A DNA stretch of 64,000 nucleotides from Dehalobacter sp. DCM. GTDB lineage: Bacteria > Bacillota > Desulfitobacteriia > Desulfitobacteriales > Syntrophobotulaceae. The position numbers were made by a program, and so were the translations under genes. The stretch covers positions 4,307,525 through 4,371,524 of the forward strand of contig NZ_CP092282.1 of the NCBI RefSeq assembly GCF_024972775.1, read 5' to 3'. Position 1 is the stretch's first letter. Each line of letters starts with the position of its first letter. Below, in pieces: positions 16,601 through 25,862 of the stretch. The notes under the pieces were generated by a model. It was not told the origin of the DNA. It made no database searches and was given only the letters and a program-made list of their open reading frames with translations.

Positions 16601-17088
16601 TCGTTTCCATTAAAAAAACGATCAACAAATATTTGATAGATCAGACCTTGCTTGAACCATTCCGGAACTGGTGAAGGGTTATAAATTGTAATTTGGTAGG
16701 CTGGGGGAATATTTATAGAGAGTTCCCCTTCTCCTCCCAAAGACTCTGAATTATTTCCGTAGTAGTATACCCGGTCAGCCCTAATGATGAAATAGTACCA
16801 AACCAGTCCTGGTACTTGCGAAACACAATACTCAACCTCAAAAAGCAGTCTCCTCATGTTGTTTTCTACTTTTATTTCTTGAATACTCCTCATGGCTATA
16901 TACTTATAGTTTTCATTCTCCGAAACCCATAATATACATTCTTCAATAGGTAATACATTTATAATTTCAAGCCTTAATAATACCTTTTGGCCACACTTTA
17001 AAGCCCCAAAGGGCTGCCTATAATACGTTTGGTAAGTATTATGACAGGCTTTTATAGCATGCAATGAACCCCACCTCTTTGTAGTCAT
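13573..17088 (-). CDS. GH13 alpha-amylase-type enzyme fused to 4-alpha-glucanotransferase
   Basis: A 1171-residue two-enzyme fusion. The N-terminal part has a beta-rich domain (about 1-125) and a GH13 barrel. Its catalytic residues are in GWRLDVADE (nucleophile Asp), IGEVWEDA (acid/base Glu) and GSHDTVR (Asp), with ILDGVFSHTG as region I. From about residue 665 a complete GH77 MalQ starts (GLLMHITSLPSPFGIGDIG). It carries VRLDHFRGFEAYW (nucleophile), IAEDLG (acid/base) and the HDTDT region. The pair would hydrolyse branched limit dextrins or maltodextrins and transfer glucans during glycogen turnover. It starts 3 bases after the glgA stop. The ATG 17088 has a weak ribosome site. TTG 17064 behind AGAGG is an alternative start. 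Confidence 0.9.
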   Translation of the reverse strand: MTTKRWGSLHAIKACHNTYQTYYRQPFGALKCGQKVLLRLEIINVLPIEECILWVSENENYKYIAMRSIQEIKVENNMRRLLFEVEYCVSQVPGLVWYYFIIRADRVYYYGNNSESLGGEGELSINIPPAYQITIYNPSPVPEWFKQGLIYQIFVDRFFNGNENKQICSPKSESLLHGNWSDTPLYIKDKNGRVIRWTFFGGNIRGVIAKLPYLEELGVSVIYLNPIFESASNHKYDVGNYLKIDPMYGESNTFDQLVSEAVKFGISVILDGVFSHTGSDSIYFNKYGNYPGVGAFQSAESPYYKWYRFKDNIGNYECWWGIDDLPNVNEMDTSYIDYIILGENSVIKTWMNKGVKGWRLDVADELPDEFIKLLKKTVKKFYPDSVLIGEVWEDASRKISYGKLREYFWGEELDSVTNYTLRSILLEFLLGKACSGYTYRRVMSLYENYPPENFSAAMNMTGSHDTVRILTLLGEAEPQENLSEQARAMYRLTPESREKAIGRLKLFVLLQMTFPGVPCIYYGDETGLEGYDDPYNRRTFPWGSEDQELISWYKRIIRLRREYEVINRGIFTPFCPNPDVFGFRIASEDEELIVYINRHQVRSVEIDYDFSNRPSRDEPENLITLDLLHGTEIKSKKDILNPWEGKVIYRYIKKTPLLKLDRSCGLLMHITSLPSPFGIGDIGEEAKKFIDFLNESGQRLWQILPLSPPGNGDSPYQSISVFAGNTLLICIEDLLKHELLTEVEVNNILERAKASVKYKKANTEKGNKVDYQFARDVKEHLLRRAFTRFKSRIRKLINNNAGDSGFLSWNTYQAFNENNNDWLEDYCLYCVLKDRKGQSPWYEWESEIAFRNKEVLASLKKEYHDELEYHRFLQYTFYFQWEELRRYAEDKGIKIIGDLPIYVNADSCDTWVNPKYFSLDSRGMTSAMAGVPPDYFSKTGQLWGNPLYQWPEMEKDNYSWWKQRIKTTLKMFHYVRLDHFRGFEAYWKVPHGESTAVNGRWLKGPGKKFFHSLEQEFGALPFIAEDLGLITPEVRNLKTILGFPGMTVYQFSPNELNTSTSDKSDMNWDNSILYSGTHDTDTLLGWYSKGPGKALTTDENKEQCCQIIEELYRSKAPWVIIPLQDVLMLDSNARMNVPGTAEGNWRWKIGDWKSTKSMTKWLKALSQQSRT

Positions 17089-17091
17089 TTT

Positions 17092-18525
17092 TTAGTTAAT
17101 CAGACAACTTTCATACAATAGAACATATTTCTCTGCCGAGTTATCCCAGCTAAAATCGCTTCGGAATGCATTATCAACCAATTTTTTCCAAACGTTTTTT
17201 TCCTCATAAAATAACTTGGTAGCCTTCTGAACAGTAAAGAGAAGTTCGTGTGCATTATAGTTAGCAAAGCTGAAACCATTTCCTTCCCCTGTAAATTCAT
17301 TGAAAGGAAGGACACTATCTCTTAATCCGCCTGTTTCCCTAACAACAGGAAGAGTACCATAGCGCATAGCAATCATCTGGGATAAACCGCATGGTTCAAA
17401 TAGAGAAGGCATTAAAAGCAAATCCGATGCCCCATAGATTTTCGAGGCCAGCGTATTATCAAATGTGAGGATAGCTTTTAGCTTTTCCGGATATCGGAAA
17501 GCATAATAAGAAAACATGTCTTCATACCGCTTTTCCCCAGTTCCCAAAATGACCATCTGCAAGTTAAGGCTTACCATTTCTTCTAGAACACAAGCTAAAA
17601 GATCAATTCCTTTTTGATTTACCAGACGCGATACCATCGAAACCAAAAGCACTTCGCTATTATGAGATAGACCTAAAATGTTTTGAAGATCCAGTTTATT
17701 TTCAGTTTTCCAAAAAATTGAACTGCTAGAATTGATGAACAGGTTAGGATCATTCCGGGGATCATACTTTTCAGTATCAATTCCATTTAGAATTCCATTA
17801 AGGTCTGCCTGGCGATGTCTTAAAATTTCATCAAGGTTTTCCCCATAAAAAGGATTCTTAATTTCCTCGGCATAAGTAGGACTGACAGTACTTAAAAGAT
17901 CTGCAGCCAGGAGACCGGCTTTTAAAAAATTTAGACTTCCGTGATACTCCAATTGTTCCCAGGCGTCAGTACTTCCGGCAAAACCCAACACATCTTCAAA
18001 ATAGCTAACAGGTGCAATGCCCTGGTAACCAAGATTGTGAACAGTTAAAATTGTTTTTATCCCTTGATAGTACATGACCTCCCGATAATTTTCTTTAAGA
18101 AATAATGGCACTAATGCGGTATGCCAGTCATGACAATGTAAAATATCAGGCCTGTAACCAAGGAAAGGAAGAGCTTCAAGTACAGCTTTACTGAAAAAAC
18201 TAAAACACTCAGCATCATCGCTATATCCATATATTCTTTCCTTACCAAAATAATAGGGGTTATCTATAAAATAATAATGAATTCCTTCATATTGGGTTTC
18301 TTCGAGTGAGAATTGAATTTTTCTCCAGGAAAGTGACATTGTAATTGTTGTTAAAAACTTATTACCTCTAAGAAGTTCTTCCTGAATACAGGCGAATTTT
18401 GGGATAATTACCCTTACATCGGCTCCAAATTTCTTAATAGCGGCCGGCAGAGACCCGCAAACATCACCTAAGCCTCCAGATTTGCTAAATGGAAAAGCCT
18501 CTGATGAAATAAATAAAACATTCAT
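17092..18525 (-). CDS. glgA: Glycogen synthase (ADP-glucose, GT5)
   Basis: A 477-residue GT5 enzyme that elongates alpha-1,4-glucan with ADP-glucose. It opens MNVLFISSEAFPFSKSGGLGDVCGSLP, containing the KxGGL ADP-glucose-binding motif. It also shows HCHDWHTALVPLFL, LTVHNLGYQG, VSRLVNQKGIDLL and LMPSLFEPCGLSQMIAMRYGTLPVVRETGGL, the GT-B donor-site E-x7-E region. Length and order match bacterial GlgA. GGGGAGAAAG precedes the ATG. It lies 18 bases after glgD in the same leftward operon. Confidence 0.95.
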   Translation of the reverse strand: MNVLFISSEAFPFSKSGGLGDVCGSLPAAIKKFGADVRVIIPKFACIQEELLRGNKFLTTITMSLSWRKIQFSLEETQYEGIHYYFIDNPYYFGKERIYGYSDDAECFSFFSKAVLEALPFLGYRPDILHCHDWHTALVPLFLKENYREVMYYQGIKTILTVHNLGYQGIAPVSYFEDVLGFAGSTDAWEQLEYHGSLNFLKAGLLAADLLSTVSPTYAEEIKNPFYGENLDEILRHRQADLNGILNGIDTEKYDPRNDPNLFINSSSSIFWKTENKLDLQNILGLSHNSEVLLVSMVSRLVNQKGIDLLACVLEEMVSLNLQMVILGTGEKRYEDMFSYYAFRYPEKLKAILTFDNTLASKIYGASDLLLMPSLFEPCGLSQMIAMRYGTLPVVRETGGLRDSVLPFNEFTGEGNGFSFANYNAHELLFTVQKATKLFYEEKNVWKKLVDNAFRSDFSWDNSAEKYVLLYESCLIN

Positions 18526-18542
18526 TTCTTTCTCCCCGATTT

Positions 18543-19655
18543 TTATATGATTCTTGATTTGTCAATAAAGACCGGTAACCCGCTTTTTCCTATAACCACA
18601 GTTTTTTCTGTGACGTGAACCGATTTATCTAAGATAACATTTTGAAGAACAACCCCTTTTCCAATATAGCATTCTTGCATAATAATGCTGTTGCTGATAC
18701 TTGACCCGGGCTCAATTTTAACTCCACGAAATATGAAGCTCTGGGTTATTTTTCCGTCAATTTGACATCCGCTGGAAATAAAAGAATCATTAACTGTTAC
18801 TTTAAAACTGTATTTTGTAGGCGGATTATCTTTAATTCTTGTACGAATTTTGTTCTCGCTTAGGAACAGTTCCTCTTGAATTGACGGAGTGAGCAGTTCC
18901 ATATTTCGCTCGTAATAGCTTCTATTGGAGTAAATTCTGCCAAAATACCCATGAATGGGGTAGCTTACAACTTTTAACGACTTAATATTGTCGTTAATGA
19001 CATTTAATAAATCTATCTCTTCGAAACCCTTATGACCATGAATAATATCTATAAGCAGCTTTTTTGAGATAACAATAACATCGGCAAAATATTTTACTCG
19101 TTCCTTATCATGAAGATTTTCTAATTTAATAACATTTCCGTATAGGTCAGTATTTAATATTACGCCTTGTTCGTCTTCCTCCGACTCTGGTTGCAACTCT
19201 TTATAAGCCAAGGTAATATCCGCTTTCTTTTCCTGATGGCTTGTAAAAATGGGTTTAAAGTCTATATTGAATACTGCATTGCAACCGCTCAGAATGACAT
19301 ATTCAGCTCGATCCCTTATAAGAAAATCTATATTTTTCTCCAAATCTTTAAGTGAAAATTTATTATTTCTGGAATAAATTCCATAAGTAGATCCTGGAAG
19401 AATAAAAAGGCCCCCGGCTTTTCGGTCTAGATACCACTCTCTCCCTGAACCCAGGTTATCTAATATTGGTCGGTAAAAATATGGTGTAATAATTCCTACC
19501 GTTTTTAATCCGGAATTTACCATACTCGAGAGAGCAAAATCCAACAAATTGTACCTTCCCCCAAAAGGAATAGCAGCAATCGGCCTGTTTTTCGTCATAT
19601 TAGACAGCTGTTCCAATTGATAATTACATGATATTAAACCGATAAGATTATTCAT
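18543..19655 (-). CDS. glgD: GlgD, regulatory subunit-like ADP-glucose pyrophosphorylase paralogue
   Basis: A 370-residue protein of nucleotidyltransferase plus left-handed beta-helix form. It has IPFGGRYNLLDFALSSMVNSGLKTVGIIT (about 30-58) but a degenerate N-terminal nucleotide loop (ISCNYQLEQLSNMTKNRP instead of GGxGxRLxxLT), as expected for GlgD. In Firmicutes GlgD pairs with GlgC and modulates the heterotetramer. The C-terminal hexapeptide repeats (SFIFRGVKIEPGSSISNSII) are present. GGAGTG lies 7 bases before the ATG at 19655, so the upstream ATGs at 19670 and 19661 are less likely. It lies 29 bases after glgC. Confidence 0.92.
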   Translation of the reverse strand: MNNLIGLISCNYQLEQLSNMTKNRPIAAIPFGGRYNLLDFALSSMVNSGLKTVGIITPYFYRPILDNLGSGREWYLDRKAGGLFILPGSTYGIYSRNNKFSLKDLEKNIDFLIRDRAEYVILSGCNAVFNIDFKPIFTSHQEKKADITLAYKELQPESEEDEQGVILNTDLYGNVIKLENLHDKERVKYFADVIVISKKLLIDIIHGHKGFEEIDLLNVINDNIKSLKVVSYPIHGYFGRIYSNRSYYERNMELLTPSIQEELFLSENKIRTRIKDNPPTKYSFKVTVNDSFISSGCQIDGKITQSFIFRGVKIEPGSSISNSIIMQECYIGKGVVLQNVILDKSVHVTEKTVVIGKSGLPVFIDKSRII

Positions 19656-19684
19656 CAACATGCACTCCATTTATCCCATTTTAG

Positions 19685-20884
19685 TTAAGCTATTGAATTT
19701 TGATTTACATCTCTTTCCACATCGCAACCGGAATCCGCGCCTCCACAATAACTGTCTATTACTTCAATGCTCTCCTCCAGAAGATTGCCCGAATTCCTAA
19801 TATCAAGGGAGCAATATGCGTCTATATAGGCCCCCTCGTTAACAATAACTTTTTGTAGCCGTGATCCATTTAATATCTTGGCATGAGGAAGAATAATAGA
19901 ATCCTCTATTTTAGTATCCTTACCTACAAATACTCCCGAATGAATAATAGAATTTGTTACCTCCCCTAGAATGGTACATCCATTACTGATAATACAATTT
20001 GTAATTTTTGCCATACTCCCGATGTAATGCGGAGGGAGTATATCGTTATTTGAAAAGATCGGAAAATTACGATCGAATATATTTAGTTTTGGATTATTAC
20101 TCAAAAGATCCATATTTGCTTGATAATAACTTTCAATTGTGCCAACATCCTTCCAGTAACCTTGAAAACCGTATACATACATTCTTTTATTCTGTTCAAG
20201 AAGCATTGGCAGCACATTTTTCCCAAAATCGTTGTCTGATTCACGATTAGTTTCATCTTCAATCAAGGCCTTTTTTAAAACTGACCAATTAAAGATGTAT
20301 ATTCCCATGGAAGCAAGATCACTGTCCGGATTCGGAGGTTTTTCCCTAAACTTTAATATTTTGTATTCTTCATCTACCGATATGATTCCAAACCGTGATG
20401 CTTCTTCCAAAGGTACTTTTATACAAGAAATTGTCACGTCAGCCTTTTTTTGTTTATGAAAAGATAGCATTGAATCATAATTCATTTTGTAAATGTGATC
20501 TCCGGAAATTATCAACACATACTCAGGATTATAAAAGTCAATAAAATCCATGTTTTGATAGATTGCACTAGCCGTACCCTTATACCAGTTTCCTCCCTTC
20601 TCACCAACATAGGGAGGTAGAATATGAACGCCGCCTCCCTGTGAACAATCCAGATCCCAGTCCGATCCCATCCCAATATAAGAATTTAATAAGAAAGGTT
20701 TGTACTGTGTTAAGACACCTACTATATCAATATCAGAATTTGTGCAGTTACTTAAGCTAAAATCAATTATCCGGTACTTACCCCCAAAGGATACTGCCGG
20801 TTTTGCTATTTTACGAGTCAGACTTCCCAGTCTATTTCCCTGTCCCCCGGCTAATAACATTGCAATACATTCTTTTTTTACCAT
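19685..20884 (-). CDS. glgC: Glucose-1-phosphate adenylyltransferase
   Basis: A 399-residue enzyme making ADP-glucose from glucose-1-P and ATP, the committed step of glycogen synthesis. The N-terminal loop [21 protein letters not shown] is complete, with the catalytic arginine and lysine. It is followed by [28 protein letters not shown] (metal Asp), KFREKP and [12 protein letters not shown]. The C-terminal left-handed helix repeats are present. The tail ([18 protein letters not shown]) is a poorly conserved extension. It is upstream of glgD with a 29-base gap and downstream of glgP. Its substrate glucose-1-P cannot come from the local phosphoglucomutase, which is decayed. Confidence 0.95.
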   Translation of the reverse strand: MVKKECIAMLLAGGQGNRLGSLTRKIAKPAVSFGGKYRIIDFSLSNCTNSDIDIVGVLTQYKPFLLNSYIGMGSDWDLDCSQGGGVHILPPYVGEKGGNWYKGTASAIYQNMDFIDFYNPEYVLIISGDHIYKMNYDSMLSFHKQKKADVTISCIKVPLEEASRFGIISVDEEYKILKFREKPPNPDSDLASMGIYIFNWSVLKKALIEDETNRESDNDFGKNVLPMLLEQNKRMYVYGFQGYWKDVGTIESYYQANMDLLSNNPKLNIFDRNFPIFSNNDILPPHYIGSMAKITNCIISNGCTILGEVTNSIIHSGVFVGKDTKIEDSIILPHAKILNGSRLQKVIVNEGAYIDAYCSLDIRNSGNLLEESIEVIDSYCGGADSGCDVERDVNQNSIA

Positions 20885-20918
20885 TAACTCTCTGCACCTT
20901 TCACTTTAGCCAATTATA

Positions 20919-23309
20919 TTATCTTGTATTATCAACCCGCCAAATGTCCTGATTGTACTCCTTTATACTACGATCACTGGAAAAGTAGCCTGCTTTTGCG
21001 ATATTAGTAAGGCAAGTCTTTTGCCAGCTCTCTGTTTTTTTAAAATGGAGGCTTAGTTTATTAAATCCTTCGATATATGGGTTAAAATCTTTTAATACAA
21101 AAAACTGGTCATTTTCTTCTAAGAGAGAATTGTAGATTATTTGATATTCTTTTTCTATATCCGGGAAAAAACCATTTACCAGTTGATCAATAACTATTTT
21201 GAGACGTGGATTATTTTCATACTCATTTAAAGCATTATAACCACCTAAACGATAGTAATTAATCACCTCATCAGATGTTAAACCAAAAATTTCTATATTT
21301 TCATCCCCCACTTTGTTTCTTATTTCAACATTGGCTCCGTCGGGAGTCCCTAATGTTACTGCGCCATTGAACATAAATTTCATATTACCTGTCCCCGAAG
21401 CTTCTCTACTAGCTGTTGAAATCTGTTCGCTAATATCTGCTGCTGGGTATATCAATTCGGCTATTGAAACATTAAAGTTTTCTACAAACACAACCTTAAG
21501 CTGATCATTCAGGTCCTGGTCTTTATTTATTTTTTGGGCAAGGGCATTAATTAGTTTTATTATAGTTTTGGCATAATGATAACCAGGTGCTGCTTTACCA
21601 CCAAAAATAAATACATGTTGTACGTCAGTAAAATGCGAATGATCCTTTATTAAGTTATAAATATCCATGATTTTTAATGTATTTAACAACTGACGCTTAT
21701 AAGCATGAATACGCTTAACCTGGACATCAAATATGGCGTTGGGATTTATTTTAATTCCCTGAGTCTTAAAGAGGTATTCTTGCAAACGGCATTTATTTCT
21801 GAACTTTACTTCTGAAAGCCTTGTAAGAAAGCTTGAATCCTCTTTATAAGCAACAAGATTATTAAGTTCAAAGGAATTCTTTTTCCAGCCTTCACCGATT
21901 GCTTGTGTAATAAGCTCCGCGAGTCCGGGATTTGCTTCCATCAGAAATCTTCGATGGCTGATGCCGTTAGTCTTGTTATTATATTTATGTGGATAAATGG
22001 TATTAAACTCAGGTTGAACATTATTTTTTAAAATTTCCGAATGCAGTTTTGAGACACCATTAACAGAATGACTGCCTATCACTGCTAAATTTGCCATCCT
22101 GATTTCATCATCCCAAATGATCGCCGTATTACGCATCAATTCGCTATTTGCAAGGTTTTTGCTACTAATATCTTGCTTAAATCTTTTATCAATCTCCTCA
22201 ATAATCATGCTAATCCTAGGAAGAAGATAGCGGACCAGATGAAGCTGCCATTTTTCGAGAGCTTCCGGCATAATCGTGTGATTTGTATAGGATATGGTAT
22301 TAACCGTAATATCCCAAGCATCTTCCCAGTCAATTCCTTCCTCATCAATGAGTATTCTCATTAATTCGGGAACACAAAGAGCCGGGTGAGTATCATTAAT
22401 ATGAACAGCAACCTTATTCGGCAAATCAAAAATAGAATTATTATGCTTCTTAAAATGCTGGATAATTGACGATAGCCCGGCAGCAACAAAAAAATATTCT
22501 TGTTCGAGCCTTAGCTGTTTACCTGACTGGCTAAAATCATCAGGATATAGGACATGAGAGATGGCAGATTGGTGACAAGAAGGTTCATAGTCCTGTCTAT
22601 CTGCCGGCGGCTCAGCACACCAAAGTCTTAGAGTATTAATATTTTCATTGCTATCGTAGCTAACAATAGGAACATCGTAGGGAACAGCGAGAACTGATTC
22701 ATAGTTCTCATGGATAAAAGTTAATTTTCCGTTATTATTGACTGTGTCTACATTGCCGAAATATTTGATGATTACCGATTTTTCAGGCTTTTTTATTTCC
22801 CAAGGATAACCTTCCTTCAGCCATTCCTCCTGAGCTTCAACCTGAAAACCGTTAACAATCTTTTGTTCAAATAATCCAAATTGATAGCGAATTCCATTAC
22901 CGTGCCCGGGAATTCCCATAAAGGCCATGGAATCCAGAAAACAAGCGGCTAATCTTCCAAGTCCCCCGTTGCCCAAACCGGCATCTTTCTCTTGATCAAT
23001 TAGTATATCCAGATCGATTCCTAGTACTTTTAGTCCTTTTTGGACAACTTCCCCTATTCCAAGGTTGGTCAAGTAATAGGGTAATAGCTTACCTATTAAA
23101 AATTCCATTGAAAAGTAATATACTTGTTTTTTCTTGTTCACGGCATTATTACAATTTGTCTGGTTCCAATTAAGCTTAATTTGCTCCATAATTAACATTA
23201 CTAGGGTTTGATATTGTTCCCAGGCTGTTCCATCCTCGTATTTTTTCCCTGCAATTTCTGAGAACTTTTTTTTGTATGCATTTTGGAAAATTGCTTGACT
23301 CTTAAACAT
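20919..23309 (-). CDS. glgP: Glycogen phosphorylase
   Basis: A 796-residue GT35 enzyme releasing glucose-1-P from glycogen. The PLP-binding signature EASGTGNMKFMFNGAVTLGT with its lysine is near residue 640. GNGGLGRLAACFLDSMA is near 112-128 and HINDTHPALCVPELMRI near 308-324. VKRIHAYKRQLLN and the phosphate-site residues are also seen. Length matches bacterial GlgP. AGGTAGGAG precedes the ATG. It sits between glgB and glgC in the same orientation; a likely terminator lies in the 187-base gap after glgB, so glgP may also start its own transcript. Confidence 0.95.
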   Translation of the reverse strand: MFKSQAIFQNAYKKKFSEIAGKKYEDGTAWEQYQTLVMLIMEQIKLNWNQTNCNNAVNKKKQVYYFSMEFLIGKLLPYYLTNLGIGEVVQKGLKVLGIDLDILIDQEKDAGLGNGGLGRLAACFLDSMAFMGIPGHGNGIRYQFGLFEQKIVNGFQVEAQEEWLKEGYPWEIKKPEKSVIIKYFGNVDTVNNNGKLTFIHENYESVLAVPYDVPIVSYDSNENINTLRLWCAEPPADRQDYEPSCHQSAISHVLYPDDFSQSGKQLRLEQEYFFVAAGLSSIIQHFKKHNNSIFDLPNKVAVHINDTHPALCVPELMRILIDEEGIDWEDAWDITVNTISYTNHTIMPEALEKWQLHLVRYLLPRISMIIEEIDKRFKQDISSKNLANSELMRNTAIIWDDEIRMANLAVIGSHSVNGVSKLHSEILKNNVQPEFNTIYPHKYNNKTNGISHRRFLMEANPGLAELITQAIGEGWKKNSFELNNLVAYKEDSSFLTRLSEVKFRNKCRLQEYLFKTQGIKINPNAIFDVQVKRIHAYKRQLLNTLKIMDIYNLIKDHSHFTDVQHVFIFGGKAAPGYHYAKTIIKLINALAQKINKDQDLNDQLKVVFVENFNVSIAELIYPAADISEQISTASREASGTGNMKFMFNGAVTLGTPDGANVEIRNKVGDENIEIFGLTSDEVINYYRLGGYNALNEYENNPRLKIVIDQLVNGFFPDIEKEYQIIYNSLLEENDQFFVLKDFNPYIEGFNKLSLHFKKTESWQKTCLTNIAKAGYFSSDRSIKEYNQDIWRVDNTR

Positions 23310-23415
23310 CGGTAACTCCTACCTTCGTATACTTCTTAACACGCATGCATTATTCTATCACTTGCTCAAAGTCTTTTGATGTAAGATAAATTCGAAATAT
23401 AACAAGTTTTGTATG

Positions 23416-23450
23416 AAAAAAAAATAGACCGCCACAATATTTGTTGACGG
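23416..23450 (-). terminator. Possible terminator between glgB and glgP
   Basis: On the minus strand CCGTCAACA...TTGTGGCGG gives a stem of about six pairs including one G-U, then TCTATTTTTTTTT. It lies about 50 bases after the glgB stop and may attenuate read-through into glgP. Confidence 0.5.
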
Positions 23451-23496
23451 CTAAACATTTAGCTTGGACAAAAAAATATAAGAATATTTTTGGTAT

Positions 23497-25536
23497 TTAA
23501 TCTTCACCAATGGTAGAAATCTTTTCTAATACCATTGCTGTCCGGGACGGCAAATAGATGGTAATCCCCTCAAACTTTTTATGAGTATTGAGCTTATTGG
23601 TTTTATAGATAACATCATGGGAAATTCGACCTTGCCCTCCGAACCTAGGTTCATCTGTATCGAGGATTACTTGAAAATTTCCATCTTCTGTGACAGGGAG
23701 CTCGAAGCCGGAGTAAGAGTTTTCAGGATGAAAATTAAAGATAAATAAATATTTACTTTTCCTATACGCTATAGTTTTTCTATTATTATCTATGGACGGG
23801 TAATGTATCAAATTCCCCATCAAATTCTCTTCTGACATAAAATGAATGAGTACCCGGTCAAAAAGATTCAGCCCGTGGTAACGAAGATCTTTGTTGTCCG
23901 CCAGGGACCATTGTCTCCGGCAATATTTGTAGCTCCAGCCGTTTCCTTCTCTTGGAAAGTCTATCCACTCGGGATGACCGAACTCATTTCCCATGAAATT
24001 GAGATAACCGTCCGGACCAATGGAGATAGTGATCAACCGAGCCATCTTATGTAGGGCAATGGCCCGTTCTACCGACAAATTCGGGCTTCCATTATTCATG
24101 TGCCAGTACATTTCCTTGTCAGCCATCCTGAAAATAAAGGTCTTCTCACCAACCAAGGCCTGGTCATGTGATTCTACATACCCTATGCGTTTTTCCAGAT
24201 CGCGCCGAGTTGACAACTCATAATATAGCCGCACCATATCCCAGTATTTATCTTCCAGCTTGAGGGTATTTACCCAAAAATCCGGTATTCCCATAGCGAG
24301 CCTGTAATCAAAGCCTATTCCTCCAAATTCAACCGGTAAACACATTCCCGGCATGCCGCTCATATCCTCCGCAATGGAAAGTGCATCCGGCCTTAACTCA
24401 TGGATTAAATCGTTGGCAAACTGCAGATATGTCAGAGCTTCAATATCCGTATTGACACTGAAGTACTTTTTGTAGTTATCAAATACTGTTCCTAGTGCAT
24501 GGTCATGGTAGATCATCGAAGTTACACCATCAAACCTAAACCCGTCAAAATGGTATTCTTCCATCCAAAATTTAATATTAGATAATAAAAAGTGTATAAC
24601 TTCATGTTTTTCATAATTAAACAATTTTGAATCCCAGGCACAATGGGTTCCCCTTGCCCCGGAATGGAAGAATTGGGTGGCGGTACCGTCAAATTCATTA
24701 ATTCCCTCTGCTACATTCTTGACCGCATGAGAATGTATAATATCCAAGATTACGGCCATACCCATATTATGAGCTTTATTAATCAATGATTTTAGATCGT
24801 CTGGTGTACCAAACCTGGAAGAAGGCGCGAAATAGTTAGAAACATGGTAACCAAAAGAAGCATAATAAGGATGTTCCAAAATAGCCATAATCTGTACGGT
24901 ATTGTAACCAAGATCCTTTATTCTTGGCAGAATAGTATCCTCAAACTCTTTATAAGTACCTATTCTTTCCTTTTCCTGGGCCATACCGATATGACTCTCA
25001 TAAATAAATGGAGCTTTAGACTTATCTACCTTGAATTTTGAATCCGTCCACTTAAAGGGCTCTTCGGGTTCCCAAATCTGCCCGCAAAAATCGTTGTTTT
25101 CAGGGTTTTGTACTACTCTTCTGATATATAATGGAATACGATCCAGCTTCTTACCCTTACTTTTTATATGAACTTTCACAAGAGATTTGTGCAAAAGAGC
25201 ATTTTTATAGGGTAGAAATATCTCCCAAACCCCGTTTTCCTTTTTCGAAAGGGGATGTGAGACCCGGTTCCATGAGTTAAAATCTCCAATAAGAAATAAA
25301 GCTTCTGCTGCCGGTGCCCATTCACGGTAATACCAGCCTTCATTCCTTTGATGAAAGCCAAAATAATGATGCCCGTTCGCAAAATCACGAAAACTTATGC
25401 GATTGCCGAGGAGAACTTGCTTCACTTCATGATAATGATTTATCCTAAGCTCCAGGTCCTTGCGGAAAGGTTTAAGACTTGGGTCTATTTCTAATATCTT
25501 AAGCTCAACCTTAGCGCTTGATTTTTTTTTTATCAT
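23497..25536 (-). CDS. glgB: 1,4-alpha-glucan branching enzyme, eukaryotic (GH13_8) type
   Basis: A 679-residue GH13 branching enzyme. The N-terminal CBM48-like domain (HYFGFHQRNEGWYYREWAPAAEALFLIGDFNSWN) is at about 57-90. The barrel follows with YASFGYHVSNYFAPSSRFGT, ILDIIHSHAVKN, FRFDGVTSM (nucleophile Asp), SIAEDMSGMP (acid/base Glu) and YVESHDQALVGEK (Asp). These loops match the plant/animal/fungal branching-enzyme subfamily rather than the usual bacterial GlgB (GH13_9). Such GH13_8 enzymes occur in a minority of bacteria. It creates alpha-1,6 branches in the glycogen made by GlgA. It is the first gene of the leftward cluster. Confidence 0.93.
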   Translation of the reverse strand: MIKKKSSAKVELKILEIDPSLKPFRKDLELRINHYHEVKQVLLGNRISFRDFANGHHYFGFHQRNEGWYYREWAPAAEALFLIGDFNSWNRVSHPLSKKENGVWEIFLPYKNALLHKSLVKVHIKSKGKKLDRIPLYIRRVVQNPENNDFCGQIWEPEEPFKWTDSKFKVDKSKAPFIYESHIGMAQEKERIGTYKEFEDTILPRIKDLGYNTVQIMAILEHPYYASFGYHVSNYFAPSSRFGTPDDLKSLINKAHNMGMAVILDIIHSHAVKNVAEGINEFDGTATQFFHSGARGTHCAWDSKLFNYEKHEVIHFLLSNIKFWMEEYHFDGFRFDGVTSMIYHDHALGTVFDNYKKYFSVNTDIEALTYLQFANDLIHELRPDALSIAEDMSGMPGMCLPVEFGGIGFDYRLAMGIPDFWVNTLKLEDKYWDMVRLYYELSTRRDLEKRIGYVESHDQALVGEKTFIFRMADKEMYWHMNNGSPNLSVERAIALHKMARLITISIGPDGYLNFMGNEFGHPEWIDFPREGNGWSYKYCRRQWSLADNKDLRYHGLNLFDRVLIHFMSEENLMGNLIHYPSIDNNRKTIAYRKSKYLFIFNFHPENSYSGFELPVTEDGNFQVILDTDEPRFGGQGRISHDVIYKTNKLNTHKKFEGITIYLPSRTAMVLEKISTIGED

Positions 25537-25862
25537 AACTACCCTTTCTAACTGATTAATTGCCTCGTACGTTTATTTCTATTTAAGCTTTTATCTAGCA
25601 TTATAAAATTTATACATATATTGTTAGTATTCCTTCATTTTAGTTACATTAATTTATCTATTTGTTTTGAATTCACCCCGAACATTCCGCTTCTGTCATC
25701 CTCGCGGGAATTCTGGGTTACTGCAGCCCGTCGGAATCGCTATTACAAACCAAAACATGCATATAGCTTACAATCACCAATCATTATCCGGACAAACCGA
25801 AGCATTCATTATCGCTCTCAAAATCATCACTCAATGAGGTGACACGCTTTATCAGTTTAAGC
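25537..25862. other. Gene-free stretch upstream of glgB
   Basis: I see no credible gene here. A perfect TATAAT on the minus strand lies about 60 bases before the glgB start, but no convincing -35 goes with it. The 73-codon plus-strand frame inside has no ribosome site and no recognisable content. Confidence 0.5.

Noticed and set aside
25621-25842. 73-codon plus-strand frame upstream of glgB
   Set aside because: No ribosome site, no protein-like pattern, ends within AT-rich spacer.
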